Positions 18,788 to 27,954 of a stretch of 64,000 bases of DNA are shown piece by piece. This stretch comes from Leptotrichia wadei (GTDB taxonomy: Bacteria; Fusobacteriota; Fusobacteriia; Fusobacteriales; Leptotrichiaceae), in contig NZ_AP019841.1 in the NCBI RefSeq assembly GCF_007990445.1, positions 1,116,001 through 1,180,000 of the forward strand, read 5' to 3'. A program made the position numbers and the translations under genes. Numbering within the stretch: position 1 is the stretch's first letter; each line of letters opens with the position of its first letter. The notes under the pieces were generated by a model. The model did not search any database, was not told the DNA's origin, and saw only the letters and a list, made by a program, of their open reading frames with translations.

Positions 18788-20297
18788 ATTAATTTTGACT
18801 TTTTTAGAAAAAAAAGACGAACTTTTTAGTGGAATTGTGGAGCATATTCAAATTTCTTTTATTGCACTAATAATCGCTCTAATTATCGCCATTCCACTAG
18901 GAATTTATTTGAGCTATCATAAAAAATTAGCAAATATTGTTATTGCGATTAACGGCGTTATTCAAACTATACCATCTTTAGCAATTTTAGCACTTCTAAT
19001 TCCTATTGTTGGAATTGGGAGAAAACCTGCTATAATCGCCTTAATACTTTATGCTCTGCTTCCAATTTTACATAATACTTACACTGGAATTACTGGCGTG
19101 GATCCAATGTATATGGTAACTTCAAGAGCTTTAGGAATGAATAAATTTCAGCAACTTTCAAAAGTTCAGCTTCCACTGGCTATGCCTGTAATAATGACAG
19201 GAGTTAGAACGGCTGCAGTTTTAATTATTGGGACTGCCACATTGGCTTCACTTGTTGGAGCTGGAGGACTTGGAAAGTTGATTTTACTTGGTCTTGATAG
19301 GAATAATAACTATTTGATTTTGTTAGGAGCAATTCCTGCCGCTTTACTTGCGATTTTATTCGATTTCATCTTTAAGCAATTGGAAAAATTGAGTATCAAA
19401 AAAATATTAATTTTCCTAATTTTAATCACATTTGCGTCTCTTTTTGGGTCAATTAGCAGTTTTAATAATACAAAAAAAGACAAATTGATAATTTCTGGAA
19501 AACTTGGTTCTGAGCCAGAAATATTGATAAATATGTATAAAATTTTGATTGAAGAAAATAGTAAACTTGGCGTTGAGTTAAAACCTGGACTTGGAAAAAC
19601 TTCATTCGTATTCAATGCTTTGAAAAATGGCGATATTGATATTTATCCTGAATTTTCAGGAACTGCCGTTTTCACTTTCTTGAATGAAACTCCTGTGAAT
19701 AATAATGCTGAAGATGTTTTTAATCAAGCACAAAAAGGAATGGAAACTAAATTTAAAATGGTTATGTTAAAACCTATGAAATATAATAATACTTATGCAA
19801 TCGCTGTTAGCAAGAAGTTTGCTGATGAAAATAATTTGAAGACGATTTCTGATTTGGCGAGAGTGAAGGATAAGATAAAAGCTGGATTTACAAGAGAATT
19901 TAATGACCGTGAAGATGGTTATCCTGGACTTAAAAAATTGTATCAGTTTGAAATTCCGAATATTAAAGAGTTTGAGCCAAAACTCCGTTATGTTGCTGTT
20001 CAAAGTGGCGATATTAATTTGGTTGACGCATACTCTACTGATCCTGAACTTGCTCAGTATAATATGGTCATTTTAAAGGATGATAAGCATTTATTTCCGC
20101 CATATCAAGGTTCTCCAATGATGCGTGAGGAAACTTTGAAAAAATATCCTGAATTGAAAAAGATTTTGGAAAAATTGAGTGGAAAAATTTCAGATGAAGA
20201 AATGTCGACAATGAATTATCGTGTTTCTGTGAAAGGTGAGAAAGCGGAAGATGTTGCTAGAGAATATTTGAGAAATGCTGGAATTATTAAAAAATAA
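18780..20297 (+). CDS. fused permease and substrate-binding protein of the quaternary-amine ABC importer
   Basis: A 505-aa fusion: an N-terminal permease with about six membrane segments (residues 10-225; the EAA-like loop is near [21 protein letters not shown]) and a C-terminal OpuAC-type binding domain (from about 235). I chose the ATG at 18780, overlapping the ATPase stop, with GAAGGTGA upstream. Such fusions occur in OpuF-type betaine systems and in EgtU, the ergothioneine importer of streptococci and Helicobacter; the ligand pocket cannot be assigned from sequence by eye. Confidence 0.8.
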   Translation: MNKLILTFLEKKDELFSGIVEHIQISFIALIIALIIAIPLGIYLSYHKKLANIVIAINGVIQTIPSLAILALLIPIVGIGRKPAIIALILYALLPILHNTYTGITGVDPMYMVTSRALGMNKFQQLSKVQLPLAMPVIMTGVRTAAVLIIGTATLASLVGAGGLGKLILLGLDRNNNYLILLGAIPAALLAILFDFIFKQLEKLSIKKILIFLILITFASLFGSISSFNNTKKDKLIISGKLGSEPEILINMYKILIEENSKLGVELKPGLGKTSFVFNALKNGDIDIYPEFSGTAVFTFLNETPVNNNAEDVFNQAQKGMETKFKMVMLKPMKYNNTYAIAVSKKFADENNLKTISDLARVKDKIKAGFTREFNDREDGYPGLKKLYQFEIPNIKEFEPKLRYVAVQSGDINLVDAYSTDPELAQYNMVILKDDKHLFPPYQGSPMMREETLKKYPELKKILEKLSGKISDEEMSTMNYRVSVKGEKAEDVAREYLRNAGIIKK

Positions 20298-20328
20298 ATA
20301 TAAAATTAGAAAATTAATTAAAAAAATT

Positions 20329-20355
20329 AGCCAAGTGAAAATTTGGCTTTTTTTT
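20329..20355 (+). terminator. terminator of the ABC importer operon
   Basis: AGCCAA (20329-20334) pairs with TTGGCT (20343-20348), followed by eight T. Confidence 0.7.
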
Positions 20356-20490
20356 ATGAAAAAATCAAATTTATTTTCTTATTTGTTTATTTATTATGAC
20401 AGATTATTGTTTAACAATACAAACAACAAAGATTAAAGATTATAGAAGAAATATCAATATTAAATTTTTTAATTTTTTATAATATAATTA

Positions 20491-20504
20491 AATTATCGGA
20501 CGTT
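20491..20504. repeat. 14-bp intergenic repeat, copy 1
   Basis: AATTATCGGACGTT recurs exactly at 22437-22450. Both copies sit in gene-free AT-rich DNA and bracket the two genes at 21031-22207. Confidence 0.5.
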
Positions 20505-20573
20505 TATATTTATAAAATATATAATACAGATATTCATTATATAATATATATCATTATATAATATATATATAAT

Positions 20574-20675
20574 AGACTTGTTTGGAAACTTCTAAAATTT
20601 AATAAAACGAATATTCTGAAACAAGGGGTCTTAACCCCTTGTGGAAATAAAAAATTTAGGTTGTCGAACAGGTCT
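20574..20675. mobile_element. 102-bp MITE-like element, copy 1
   Basis: The ends AGACTTGTT and AACAGGTCT are inverted repeats with one mismatch, and the right end continues inward as TCGAACAGGTCT. Its centre is a perfect ACAAGGGG/CCCCTTGT hairpin (20621-20642). AAT flanks both sides, a possible 3-bp target duplication although AT-rich sequence makes this weak. The 113-bp element at 55417 shares the terminal sequence. No transposase is encoded. Confidence 0.6.
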
Positions 20676-20911
20676 AATATATTATTATTTATTATTTTAT
20701 TTCTCTTAACACTAACTAACAAAATAATATTTTTTCTGTCTGCTTAAATTACAATATAAATGCTGATTTTCATATAATAAATAAAAAGATCACAGTAGAT
20801 CAGATAGACAGAAGTGAAAAAAATGTAAAAATAATTAATAATAAAAGAAAAAATGACAGTCTTAATAAATTATAGTTCCTATTTTCTTAATTTACAAGAT
20901 TGCCATTTTTG

Positions 20912-20959
20912 AACTTAAATAGCAGTAGAGAGAGTTAATATAGAACTGCCATTTAAGTT
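20912..20959. other. 15-bp inverted repeat downstream of the secreted repeat protein gene
   Basis: Arms 20912-20926 and 20945-20959 (AACTTAAAT-a-GCAGT type) pair except at one position. There is no T-run on either side. It lies past the stop of the minus-strand gene at 21031 and may be a weak terminator or 3' stabiliser. Confidence 0.4.
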
Positions 20960-21030
20960 GTGAATATCAAAGATTATATATTTGTTAGCATTAATTAGTT
21001 TAGTATGATCATGTTAGAGTAATTAACTTT

Positions 21031-21522
21031 TTAATTTAAAGGTGCATTATCAGGTCTAGGTCCTTTAGGTCTATGATTTAACATTTCTATTAATTTAGTT
21101 GCTTCATCTTTTGTAACTTTTCCGCTATTTAATGAATCTGTTAATGATTGAATTTCTGTGTCAGTCAATCTTTTTGGGGCATCTTTTGGCTTACATTTAT
21201 CATTTGGCTTGTGAGGGCCTCTTCTATCTAGCATTTTTGCAATTTCAGCTCCTTCAGCCTTTGTAATTTTTCCATTGTTTAATTTTGCCTTTAATTCTTC
21301 AATTTTAGCTGGGTCAGGTTTTTTTATAATATTTCCATTTTCATCTACAAGATTTCCATTTGAATCTTTTTGCAATTTATGTGGCGGTCTACATTCATCA
21401 TTTACTGTGTTATTTGTTGTAGGTGCTGTTCTGGTAATATTATTTGCTGTTGTACCTGCAAAGATTGATAATGATGTTAATAAAGCGATTCCTAAAATTT
21501 TCTTTTTTCCTATTTTCTTCAT
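21031..21522 (-). CDS. secreted protein with two helical repeats
   Basis: A 163-aa protein with a signal peptide (cleavage expected after the hydrophobic stretch LGIALLTSLSIFAGTTA). The mature part has a Pro/Lys/Asp-rich linker and two related units: one around residues 75-105 (ELKAKLNNGKITKAEGAEI) and one around 126-155 (SLTDSLNSGKVTKDEATKL), each followed by a basic-proline tail. The NNGKITK/NSGKVTK loops resemble short calcium-loop or helical-hairpin motifs but do not meet the EF-hand consensus. No family recognised. GGAGGAAT precedes the ATG. Confidence 0.65.
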   Translation of the reverse strand: MKKIGKKKILGIALLTSLSIFAGTTANNITRTAPTTNNTVNDECRPPHKLQKDSNGNLVDENGNIIKKPDPAKIEELKAKLNNGKITKAEGAEIAKMLDRRGPHKPNDKCKPKDAPKRLTDTEIQSLTDSLNSGKVTKDEATKLIEMLNHRPKGPRPDNAPLN

Positions 21523-21751
21523 AATAATTCCTCCAATTTATTTGTAATTTTATTTTTTATGTCCTTTCCTTATCGACAAGAATATAATATCAATAAATTT
21601 TGACAAAATTATGTAAAATTTGTGTCTTTTTTGTGAAGTTTTAAATTTTTTTTACTTTGATAATAATAAGCCAATATAATTGAATAAAAAAGATTTTTTT
21701 AGTATAATTAACCAAATAAAGTATTCTAAATGTATGTGAAAGGAGAAAATT

Positions 21752-22207
21752 ATGTTAAAAAATGCAAAAAAATTATATGAAAAATATAAAAAAATAAAAA
21801 TTACAGCAGAAGATCTGAAAAAAGCTGGAAAATTGAAAAATAATTTGGGAGCAGTTGCAACGAAATTTGAACTTCTTGTGAGAATGGTGAAATCAGATAG
21901 AAGAGAAGAATTTAAGATTCCAACAATGGATAAGGTAAAAATTGTGGGAGCAATTATTTATGTTATTTCAACAATTGATGCAGTGCCTGATATTTTGCCA
22001 ATTATTGGATTTGGTGATGATATTGGTGTCGTAGTTTATGTGATTTCTAAATTAGGCAACTTAATTTCTGAATATGAAAAATTTGAAATGCAAATGCAAA
22101 AGGAAGAAGAAAAAAGTGAAAATACTGATTGGGATAACCTGAGAGTTGTTAGTGAAGATAAGATTAATAATGAAAAGAAATATTTTTCAAAAATTTTTTT
22201 ATCATAA
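21752..22207 (+). CDS. DUF1232 (YkvA-type) membrane-associated protein
   Basis: A 151-aa protein with the DUF1232 core, residues about 65-105: KVKIVGAIIYVISTIDAVPD followed by LPIIGFGDDIGVV. The D-x-x-PD and GxxDD motifs are typical of this family, whose function is unknown; one hydrophobic hairpin suggests membrane contact. AAAGGAG precedes the ATG. It is divergent from the secreted repeat protein, with 229 bp between the genes. Confidence 0.75.
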   Translation: MLKNAKKLYEKYKKIKITAEDLKKAGKLKNNLGAVATKFELLVRMVKSDRREEFKIPTMDKVKIVGAIIYVISTIDAVPDILPIIGFGDDIGVVVYVISKLGNLISEYEKFEMQMQKEEEKSENTDWDNLRVVSEDKINNEKKYFSKIFLS

Positions 22208-22623
22208 GAGAAGAAATTGATAAAAATATTAAATAAAAATGAGAGAAAGTTTCCATTAATACATTAATAAAATAACACATAAAAAAGAAAAAAGTATAAA
22301 GTAGTAATGTTTTTGTTTGAGTTAATTAGAAGTAAGTTGAAAAAAATGGAGATAAAGCGGCGAGAAGCGGAGTGGGGAAAGAAAATACAATAATTGATTA
22401 ATGTTATTATTTTTTAAAATTATTTATTTAAAATAAAATTATCGGACGTTATTATTTATTTATATTATTATATTATTATTAATTATTATATACAAATAAA
22501 CCACTTCATTAATCATATTGTTACTATTAATATATAATAACTTATACAATAGAAAATAACAAATGAAAAAATATAAAAATTAACATATAAATAAAATTAA
22601 GGAAAGGGAACAACAAATAACAA
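22208..22623. other. 416-bp gap with a possible 28-codon ORF and a repeat
   Basis: Mostly AT-rich with no clear gene. A 28-codon frame (22307-22393) has an unusually G-rich end (AAGCGGCGAGAAGCGGAGTG) for this genome but no ribosome site, so it may be a gene remnant. The 14-bp repeat copy 2 is at 22437-22450. The segment ATAACAAATGAAAAAA occurs twice, at 22558 and at the start of the next gene (22616). Confidence 0.5.
22437..22450. repeat. 14-bp intergenic repeat, copy 2
   Basis: Exact copy of the sequence at 20491-20504 (AATTATCGGACGTT), again followed by AT-only DNA. Confidence 0.5.
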
Positions 22624-23481
22624 ATGAAAAAAGAAAACTTTTTAAAACAATTTCCGAAAGAGCAGGAATATTTGGCTAGTAAATTATATAATTATTATGA
22701 AATTGCACAAGATTATGAAATTATTAGTTTTACAGAAGAATTTTATACACCGAATTTTTGGAAGAAATTAGGGAAGAAATTTGGAGGAGTGAATATTATT
22801 TGTGATGGAGTTTTTGAGGATAGTGATAGAAGACAGATTGCATTTGTTCCTGATGGTTTTGTAGATGGTAATAATAATTTTGGATTTGAGAATAATGAGA
22901 GTGACTTTGAAAATTTTAGAATTAATCGAAATGAACTTCAATTTCCAAATAAATTGTTAAAAATATCAATAGATTCAAGATTTCGAGAGTATTTGCATAA
23001 AGATTTTTTGGGAAGTCTCATGGGGCTCAATGTAAGAAGAGAACTTATGGGGGATTTGATTCTTGAAAATGATAAAAAGAAATGGATTTGTGGATATATT
23101 CCAGTTTCTGAAAAAATTTCAGATTATATTGTTTCAGAGTTGAAGCAGATTGGGAAGGTGGCTTGTGAAATTGAGATTGTGGATGTTAAAAATAAAAACG
23201 ATCTTCCTAAGTATAGATATGATGATAAATTAATTACAGTTCCATCAAAGCGGTTAGATAGTATAGTTTCGACAATCACAAATTTATCTCGTACAAAAGT
23301 GATTGATCCGATTGAAAAGGGAAAAGTTTTTGTTGATTATGTGGAAGAAAAAGATAAATCTAAATTGCTTGAAATTGGGAGTTTAATTACAATTAGAGGG
23401 TTTGGGAAATATAAATTGTTTTTGGATAAAGGGGAAACTAGGAAGGGGAAGGAACGGATACTTGTAAAAAAATATATTTGA
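22624..23481 (+). CDS. ylmH: YlmH-type S4-domain RNA-binding protein
   Basis: A 285-aa protein matching the YlmH family: an N-terminal region with DRRQIAFVPDGF, a central FLGSLMGLNVRRELMGDL segment (about residues 137-154) characteristic of YlmH, and a C-terminal S4 domain from about 197 (PSKRLDSIVSTITNLSRTKV, then LITIRGFGKYKL). YlmH acts in ribosome-associated quality control in Bacillus. GGAAAGGGA precedes the ATG. Here it is not in its common ylm/divIVA context. Confidence 0.85.
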   Translation: MKKENFLKQFPKEQEYLASKLYNYYEIAQDYEIISFTEEFYTPNFWKKLGKKFGGVNIICDGVFEDSDRRQIAFVPDGFVDGNNNFGFENNESDFENFRINRNELQFPNKLLKISIDSRFREYLHKDFLGSLMGLNVRRELMGDLILENDKKKWICGYIPVSEKISDYIVSELKQIGKVACEIEIVDVKNKNDLPKYRYDDKLITVPSKRLDSIVSTITNLSRTKVIDPIEKGKVFVDYVEEKDKSKLLEIGSLITIRGFGKYKLFLDKGETRKGKERILVKKYI

Positions 23482-23601
23482 TTTTTTATTTAAAATATAA
23501 TATATTGGAAATTATTCTATTTTATTCCAAAAAATTAAATTATTTGTAGAGTAAAAATTTTAGAGGAAATTAAATTTAAATTTTTATATAGTAAAACTGA
23601 C

Positions 23602-23663
23602 TTAAAACTGAACTCAAAAATTATGACTATAGATTTATATAATTTTTATCAGTTCTATTTTAA
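23602..23663. other. inverted repeat in the ylmH to membrane-protein gap
   Basis: TTAAAActGAACT (23602-23614) and AGTTCtaTTTTAA (23651-23663) pair with a two-base internal mismatch around a 36-base loop. No T-run follows; function unknown. Confidence 0.3.
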
Positions 23664-23764
23664 ATGGATTTGAGTATAAAATAAATAATATAACTTCAAA
23701 ATAATTGAGATTATATTTGTCTATAGTCTAAAATAAAAAAATAAATAAGAAAGAAGGTAAAAAA

Positions 23765-23950
23765 ATGAAAGATGTAACACCAAAAAATAATTTAGAAATA
23801 TTAATAAAATGTTTGGGAATAGCGATTGGGATTGTGGCTGTGATTGCGTTGCTGAAATTGGCACTTAGAATATTTTTATCCGTTGCGATATGGATAATTT
23901 CGATTACTTTAATATTGTTTATTTATCAAAAATTTAATGACAGATATTGA
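23765..23950 (+). CDS. small membrane protein of unknown function
   Basis: A 61-aa protein that is mostly hydrophobic from residues 12 to 54, giving one or two membrane spans broken by a short KLALR segment, with a polar FNDRY tail. GAAGGT precedes the ATG. It is 27 bp before the Nudix gene and probably co-transcribed. No family recognised. Confidence 0.55.
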   Translation: MKDVTPKNNLEILIKCLGIAIGIVAVIALLKLALRIFLSVAIWIISITLILFIYQKFNDRY

Positions 23951-23977
23951 AAAAATTTATAGGAAGGGAATTTTAAA

Positions 23978-24508
23978 TTGAAGATGGAAAATATAAATTT
24001 TTTGAAAAATCATGTGATGAGCTTGATAGAATATGAGCCTGAATTAACTGAAAAAATTGAAAGTATTTTGGAAATATTGTTAAAGGCGGAAGCAAAAAAT
24101 TTGACAAATAGGAAGTCAAAGGTGCATTTGTCAGCAAGTGCGGCAGTTTTTAAAAATGAAAAATGCTATTTTATAAGACATCCTTATTTAAAAACAATTT
24201 TGTTGCCAGCGGGGCATGTGGAAAATGAAGAGATGCCTTTGGATACGGCTATTCGTGAGTTTTTTGAAGAAACGGGATTTAGTGCTGTGATTGATAAGAA
24301 GATGAAGAACTTTGGGCTAATTGATGTTAATGTGATTGAGATTCCTGAAAATCCTTTGAAAAATGAGGGTGAACATATTCATATTGATTTTCGGTATAAG
24401 CTTTTGTTAGATGAAAAAAGAGAGAGACAGGAAGCTGAATTGGAATGCTTTTTACTGGCTGAAGATGAGGCTAGTGAGGAATTTAAAAGATATTATAGGT
24501 ATTTATAA
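23978..24508 (+). CDS. Nudix hydrolase
   Basis: A 176-aa protein with the Nudix box GHVENEEMPLDTAIREFF continuing EETGF at about residues 78-100, which keeps the REuxEExGu catalytic core. Substrates are nucleoside diphosphates linked to other groups; the specific one cannot be told. The start is probably TTG at 23978 (spaced 8 bases from AAGGGA); an ATG two codons later is the alternative. The N-terminal extension of about 45 residues is helical. Confidence 0.8.
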   Translation: MKMENINFLKNHVMSLIEYEPELTEKIESILEILLKAEAKNLTNRKSKVHLSASAAVFKNEKCYFIRHPYLKTILLPAGHVENEEMPLDTAIREFFEETGFSAVIDKKMKNFGLIDVNVIEIPENPLKNEGEHIHIDFRYKLLLDEKRERQEAELECFLLAEDEASEEFKRYYRYL

Positions 24509-24595
24509 ATTGTAAATTTTTGAATTAGTTTTTATTAGATTTGTTCAGAAATAAAATTCAATCAAAGTAAATAAATACATAAAAACTTCCTTTTT

Positions 24596-24624
24596 TTGCG
24601 ATTATATGGTAAGATAATTATATA
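24596..24624 (+). promoter_or_regulatory. candidate promoter of the hisZGD genes
   Basis: TTGCGA (24596-24601) and TATATA (24619-24624) are 17 bp apart and about 53 bp upstream of hisZ. No T-box or leader-peptide attenuator is evident. Confidence 0.45.
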
Positions 24625-24677
24625 ACAAGATAAAATAATAAAATAAAAAATAATGCATGTGGAAAGTGAGGTAGATT

Positions 24678-25853
24678 GTGAAAAATTATATAAAAAATTT
24701 GAGCAAGAAAGACTTAATATTGTTGGATATACGTAAAATGTATGATTCGTATGGGTATAAAAGGATTTCACTTCCTAGTTTTGAGGAATATGATTTGTAT
24801 AATGAAAACAAGGATTTTATTGATAGAAATGTTTTGACTGTGATGAGTCCAAATGGGAAGTTATTAGCGTTAAGGCCCGATATTACATTGTCAGTCGCTA
24901 AGAAAATTTCTAAGGATCAGTCTTTGAAATATAGTAAAATTTATTATCAGGAAAATACATATAATCTGACAAAATATGTTGGATATGAGGAAGATGAACA
25001 GTTAGGGATTGAGCTGATTGGGAAAGAATCTACATTTTTGGATTTTGAAATTGTGGATCTTGCAATAAAGAGTTTGGATATTATAAATGAAAAAAGTATG
25101 ATTACTTTGTCACATGCTCGATTTATTTCTTCGATTTTTGATAATCTTAATTTGGAATATGAAGTAAAGGAAGAAATTTTTGATTGTATAAATAAGAAAA
25201 ATAGTCATGATATAAGAAAGATATTGGAAAATAATAAATTTATTTCTGAAAATGTGAAACAATTGATTTATAAAATTCCTGAATTATCTGGAGATTTAGA
25301 GGATATTGAAAAAGAACTTTTGAAATATGAAGTGAATGATGATATAAAGAAAATTTTGCTTGAACTTAAACAATTAAATAATTTACTGTTTAAATTTCAT
25401 AAAAAATCAAAAATTGTATTTGATTTTTCTATCATAAAAAATTTAAATTACTATAATGGAATTATTTTGCAAGGATACATTGAAGGATTTCCAAATGTGA
25501 TTTTGACTGGTGGAAGATATGATAAATTATTTGAAAAATTTGGAGTTGACACAGGAGCAGTTGGATTTGCGATTTTAACTGATAGTTTGAAGGGTTATTA
25601 TAAAGATGAAGATAAAAATGATTTTGAAATATTGATTGCTTATGATAATAGTGATTTTGAAAAATTGGTAGAAATTGTAAATGATTTTCAAGAAAAAGGA
25701 CTTAGAGTGAGAACCGAAAATATTGAAAATTTCAAAGAAAATGATAGCGAAATTTTTAATTATGATGAAAAATATTTATTTAAAAATGGAAATTTAATTA
25801 ATGAAAATGTAAAGAATGAAAGGAGCTTTTATGATAAATATTGCTCTTCCTAA
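24678..25853 (+). CDS. hisZ: HisZ, regulatory subunit of ATP phosphoribosyltransferase
   Basis: A histidyl-tRNA-synthetase-like protein of 391 aa that partners short-form HisG. It has the class II aminoacyl-tRNA synthetase core (LRPDITLSVAKKIS near 64-77, TGGRYDKLFEKFG near 280) but departs from true HisRS motifs and is placed directly before hisG. The start is GTG at 24678 with GAGGT upstream. The end of the gene overlaps the hisG start region, so the two should be coupled. Confidence 0.85.
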   Translation: MKNYIKNLSKKDLILLDIRKMYDSYGYKRISLPSFEEYDLYNENKDFIDRNVLTVMSPNGKLLALRPDITLSVAKKISKDQSLKYSKIYYQENTYNLTKYVGYEEDEQLGIELIGKESTFLDFEIVDLAIKSLDIINEKSMITLSHARFISSIFDNLNLEYEVKEEIFDCINKKNSHDIRKILENNKFISENVKQLIYKIPELSGDLEDIEKELLKYEVNDDIKKILLELKQLNNLLFKFHKKSKIVFDFSIIKNLNYYNGIILQGYIEGFPNVILTGGRYDKLFEKFGVDTGAVGFAILTDSLKGYYKDEDKNDFEILIAYDNSDFEKLVEIVNDFQEKGLRVRTENIENFKENDSEIFNYDEKYLFKNGNLINENVKNERSFYDKYCSS

Positions 25854-26448
25854 AGGAAGATTAGGGAATAAAGTATATGATTTATTTGAAAAAATAGGTT
25901 ATGAAAGTTCAGAAATAAAGGAAGATAATAGGAAACTGATTTTTGAAAATCGAGAAAAAAATGTTAGGTTTCTTTTGGTAAAACCGTCAGATGTTGGGGT
26001 TTATGTTGAAAAGGGGAGTGCAGATATTGGAGTTGTAGGAAGAGATGTTCTGCTTGAGGAAAATCCTGATATTTATGAGTTAATGGATTTGGGATTTGGT
26101 AAATGTAAATTTGCGATTGCTGGGCCTGTGAATTTTAAGGAAAATTTTGATAAACCATTGGTGGTAGCGACAAAATATTTAAATGTTTCAAAAAGATATT
26201 TTGATTCAATTAATAGAGATGTGGAACTTATAAAACTAAATGGTTCTATTGAAATAGCACCAATTTTAGGACTTTCTGATGTAATTATGGATATTGTTGA
26301 AACTGGAACAACTTTAAAGGAAAATAACTTGAAAGTATTGAAAACTATTGAAGATATAAGTGCTAGATTTATTGCTAATAAGTCAAGCTATAGATTTAAA
26401 AATGAAGAAATAGAAAAAATTGTTAAAAGTATAAAAGAAATTTTATAA
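25831..26448 (+). CDS. hisG: ATP phosphoribosyltransferase, short form
   Basis: First committed step of histidine synthesis: ATP plus PRPP to phosphoribosyl-ATP. At 205 aa it is the short HisG_S form, lacking the C-terminal regulatory domain and therefore needing HisZ. Motifs: INIALPKGRLG at the start, GSADIGVVGRDVL, and DIVETGTTLKEN (PRPP-binding loop). I chose the ATG at 25831 with AAAGGAG upstream; it lies inside the 3' end of hisZ. Confidence 0.93.
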   Translation: MINIALPKGRLGNKVYDLFEKIGYESSEIKEDNRKLIFENREKNVRFLLVKPSDVGVYVEKGSADIGVVGRDVLLEENPDIYELMDLGFGKCKFAIAGPVNFKENFDKPLVVATKYLNVSKRYFDSINRDVELIKLNGSIEIAPILGLSDVIMDIVETGTTLKENNLKVLKTIEDISARFIANKSSYRFKNEEIEKIVKSIKEIL

Positions 26449-26534
26449 AAATAGTTAGTGTTATTTCTATTTACTATAGTACAATTTAAAAAATTTATGT
26501 TTTTAAAATAAAAAATGAAATGGAGTGATCTATT

Positions 26535-27815
26535 ATGATTAAAACTATAAAATATTCAAAAGATGTTGATTTGGAAAAGGAACTTGCTAGAAGCCAGTTT
26601 TCTTATGATGATGTGAATGAAACTGTGGAAAACATCTTGAAAGATGTTAGAGCAAGAGGAGATAAGGCTTTGATTGAATATACTGAAAAATTTGATGGAG
26701 TGAAACTAGAAAATTTGGAAGTTACAGAAGAAGAAATTAAAAAGGCTTTTGATACGATTGATAAGGAATTGCTGGAAGTTATTCAATATTCTCACGATAA
26801 TATTAAAAAATTTCACGAAAAGCAAGTTAGAAATGATTTTTTAATACGACAGGAAAATGGAGTAGTTTTGGGGCAAGTGGTTAATCCTATTGAAAAAGTT
26901 GGACTTTATGTTCCAGGGGGAACAGCTGCATATCCATCAACTGTTTTGATGAATGCAGTTCCAGCAAAAATTGCTGGATGTAAGGAAATTGTAATGGTGA
27001 CACCTCCAACAAAAGATGGAACAATTTTGCCGTCTCTTTTAGTTGCTGCTAAAATTTCTGGAGTTGATAGAATCTTTAAAGTAGGTGGAGCTCAATCAAT
27101 AGCTGCTCTTAGTTATGGTACAGAAACTGTTCCAAAAGTTTATAAAATTGGTGGACCAGGAAATATTTACGTTGCAATGGCTAAGAAAATGGTTTACGGA
27201 GAAGTTTCAATTGATATGATAGCTGGGCCAAGCGAAGTATTAATTATTGCTGATGAAAGTGCAGATCCAGTTCATACAGCGGCAGATTTATTATCACAAG
27301 CAGAACACGATAAATTAGCAGCTAGTATATTGGTTACAACATCACAAAAATTAGCAGATGAGGTAGCAGTAGAAGTAGAAAAACAACTAAAGGAATTACC
27401 TAGAGAAGAAATTGCCAGAACTTCAATTGAAACTCAAGGTAGAATTATAATTGTAGAAAATATGGATGAAGCAGTTTTGGTAAGTAATTTTATAGCACCA
27501 GAACATTTGGAATTAGCAGTAGATAACCCTTTTGAATTATTGCCAAGAATAAAAAACGCAGGTTCAATCTTTATGGGACATAATACACCTGAACCAATTG
27601 GAGATTATTTGGCAGGTCCAAATCACACATTACCAACAAGTGGAACAGCTAAATTTTCATCACCTTTATCAGTAGATGACTTCATTAAAAAATCTTCGTT
27701 TATTTATTATTCTAAACAAGGATTAGAAGAAGTCAAAGACAAAGTAATTAAATTTGCTGAAAATGAAGGACTTACAGCACATGCTCGTTCGGTTTCTAAA
27801 AGATTTGAGAAATAA
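26535..27815 (+). CDS. hisD: histidinol dehydrogenase
   Basis: Catalyses the last two oxidations from histidinol to histidine with NAD+. The 426-aa protein has VGLYVPGGTAAYPS, KIGGPGN, DMIAGPSEVLIIAD, the zinc-ligand region SQAEHD and GPNHTLPTSGTA, all in the expected order. GGAGTG precedes the ATG. It follows hisG by 86 bp. Confidence 0.95.
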   Translation: MIKTIKYSKDVDLEKELARSQFSYDDVNETVENILKDVRARGDKALIEYTEKFDGVKLENLEVTEEEIKKAFDTIDKELLEVIQYSHDNIKKFHEKQVRNDFLIRQENGVVLGQVVNPIEKVGLYVPGGTAAYPSTVLMNAVPAKIAGCKEIVMVTPPTKDGTILPSLLVAAKISGVDRIFKVGGAQSIAALSYGTETVPKVYKIGGPGNIYVAMAKKMVYGEVSIDMIAGPSEVLIIADESADPVHTAADLLSQAEHDKLAASILVTTSQKLADEVAVEVEKQLKELPREEIARTSIETQGRIIIVENMDEAVLVSNFIAPEHLELAVDNPFELLPRIKNAGSIFMGHNTPEPIGDYLAGPNHTLPTSGTAKFSSPLSVDDFIKKSSFIYYSKQGLEEVKDKVIKFAENEGLTAHARSVSKRFEK

Positions 27816-27954
27816 AATTAATTGTAAAAAAATAAATAATTACATAATTTATTATCTAAATTTAAATTTAGAAAAGATATTAGCGATAATTTAATAATAA
27901 ATTATATTGGCTTTGATTAGATTTAGGTTAGATTAGAAAGGAAAAATTTTAAAA

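Larger units (their letters stand above)
20298..21030. other. 733-bp gene-free region with terminator, MITE-like element and dyads
   Basis: No convincing gene is seen. It holds the terminator at 20329, the 14-bp repeat at 20491, long TATA-rich alternating tracts (20515-20573), the MITE-like element at 20574-20675, an 8-bp dyad TTCTGTCT/AGACAGAA (20734-20741 with 20806-20813), and the 15-bp inverted repeat at 20912-20959. Confidence 0.7.

Noticed and set aside
22307-22393. 28-codon ORF as a real small gene
   Set aside because: There is no ribosome site and no hydrophobic or recognisable feature; it is noted only in the description of the gap.
24509-24677. T-box or histidine leader peptide before hisZ
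   Set aside because: No run of His codons, no T-box consensus and no terminator/antiterminator pair could be seen.
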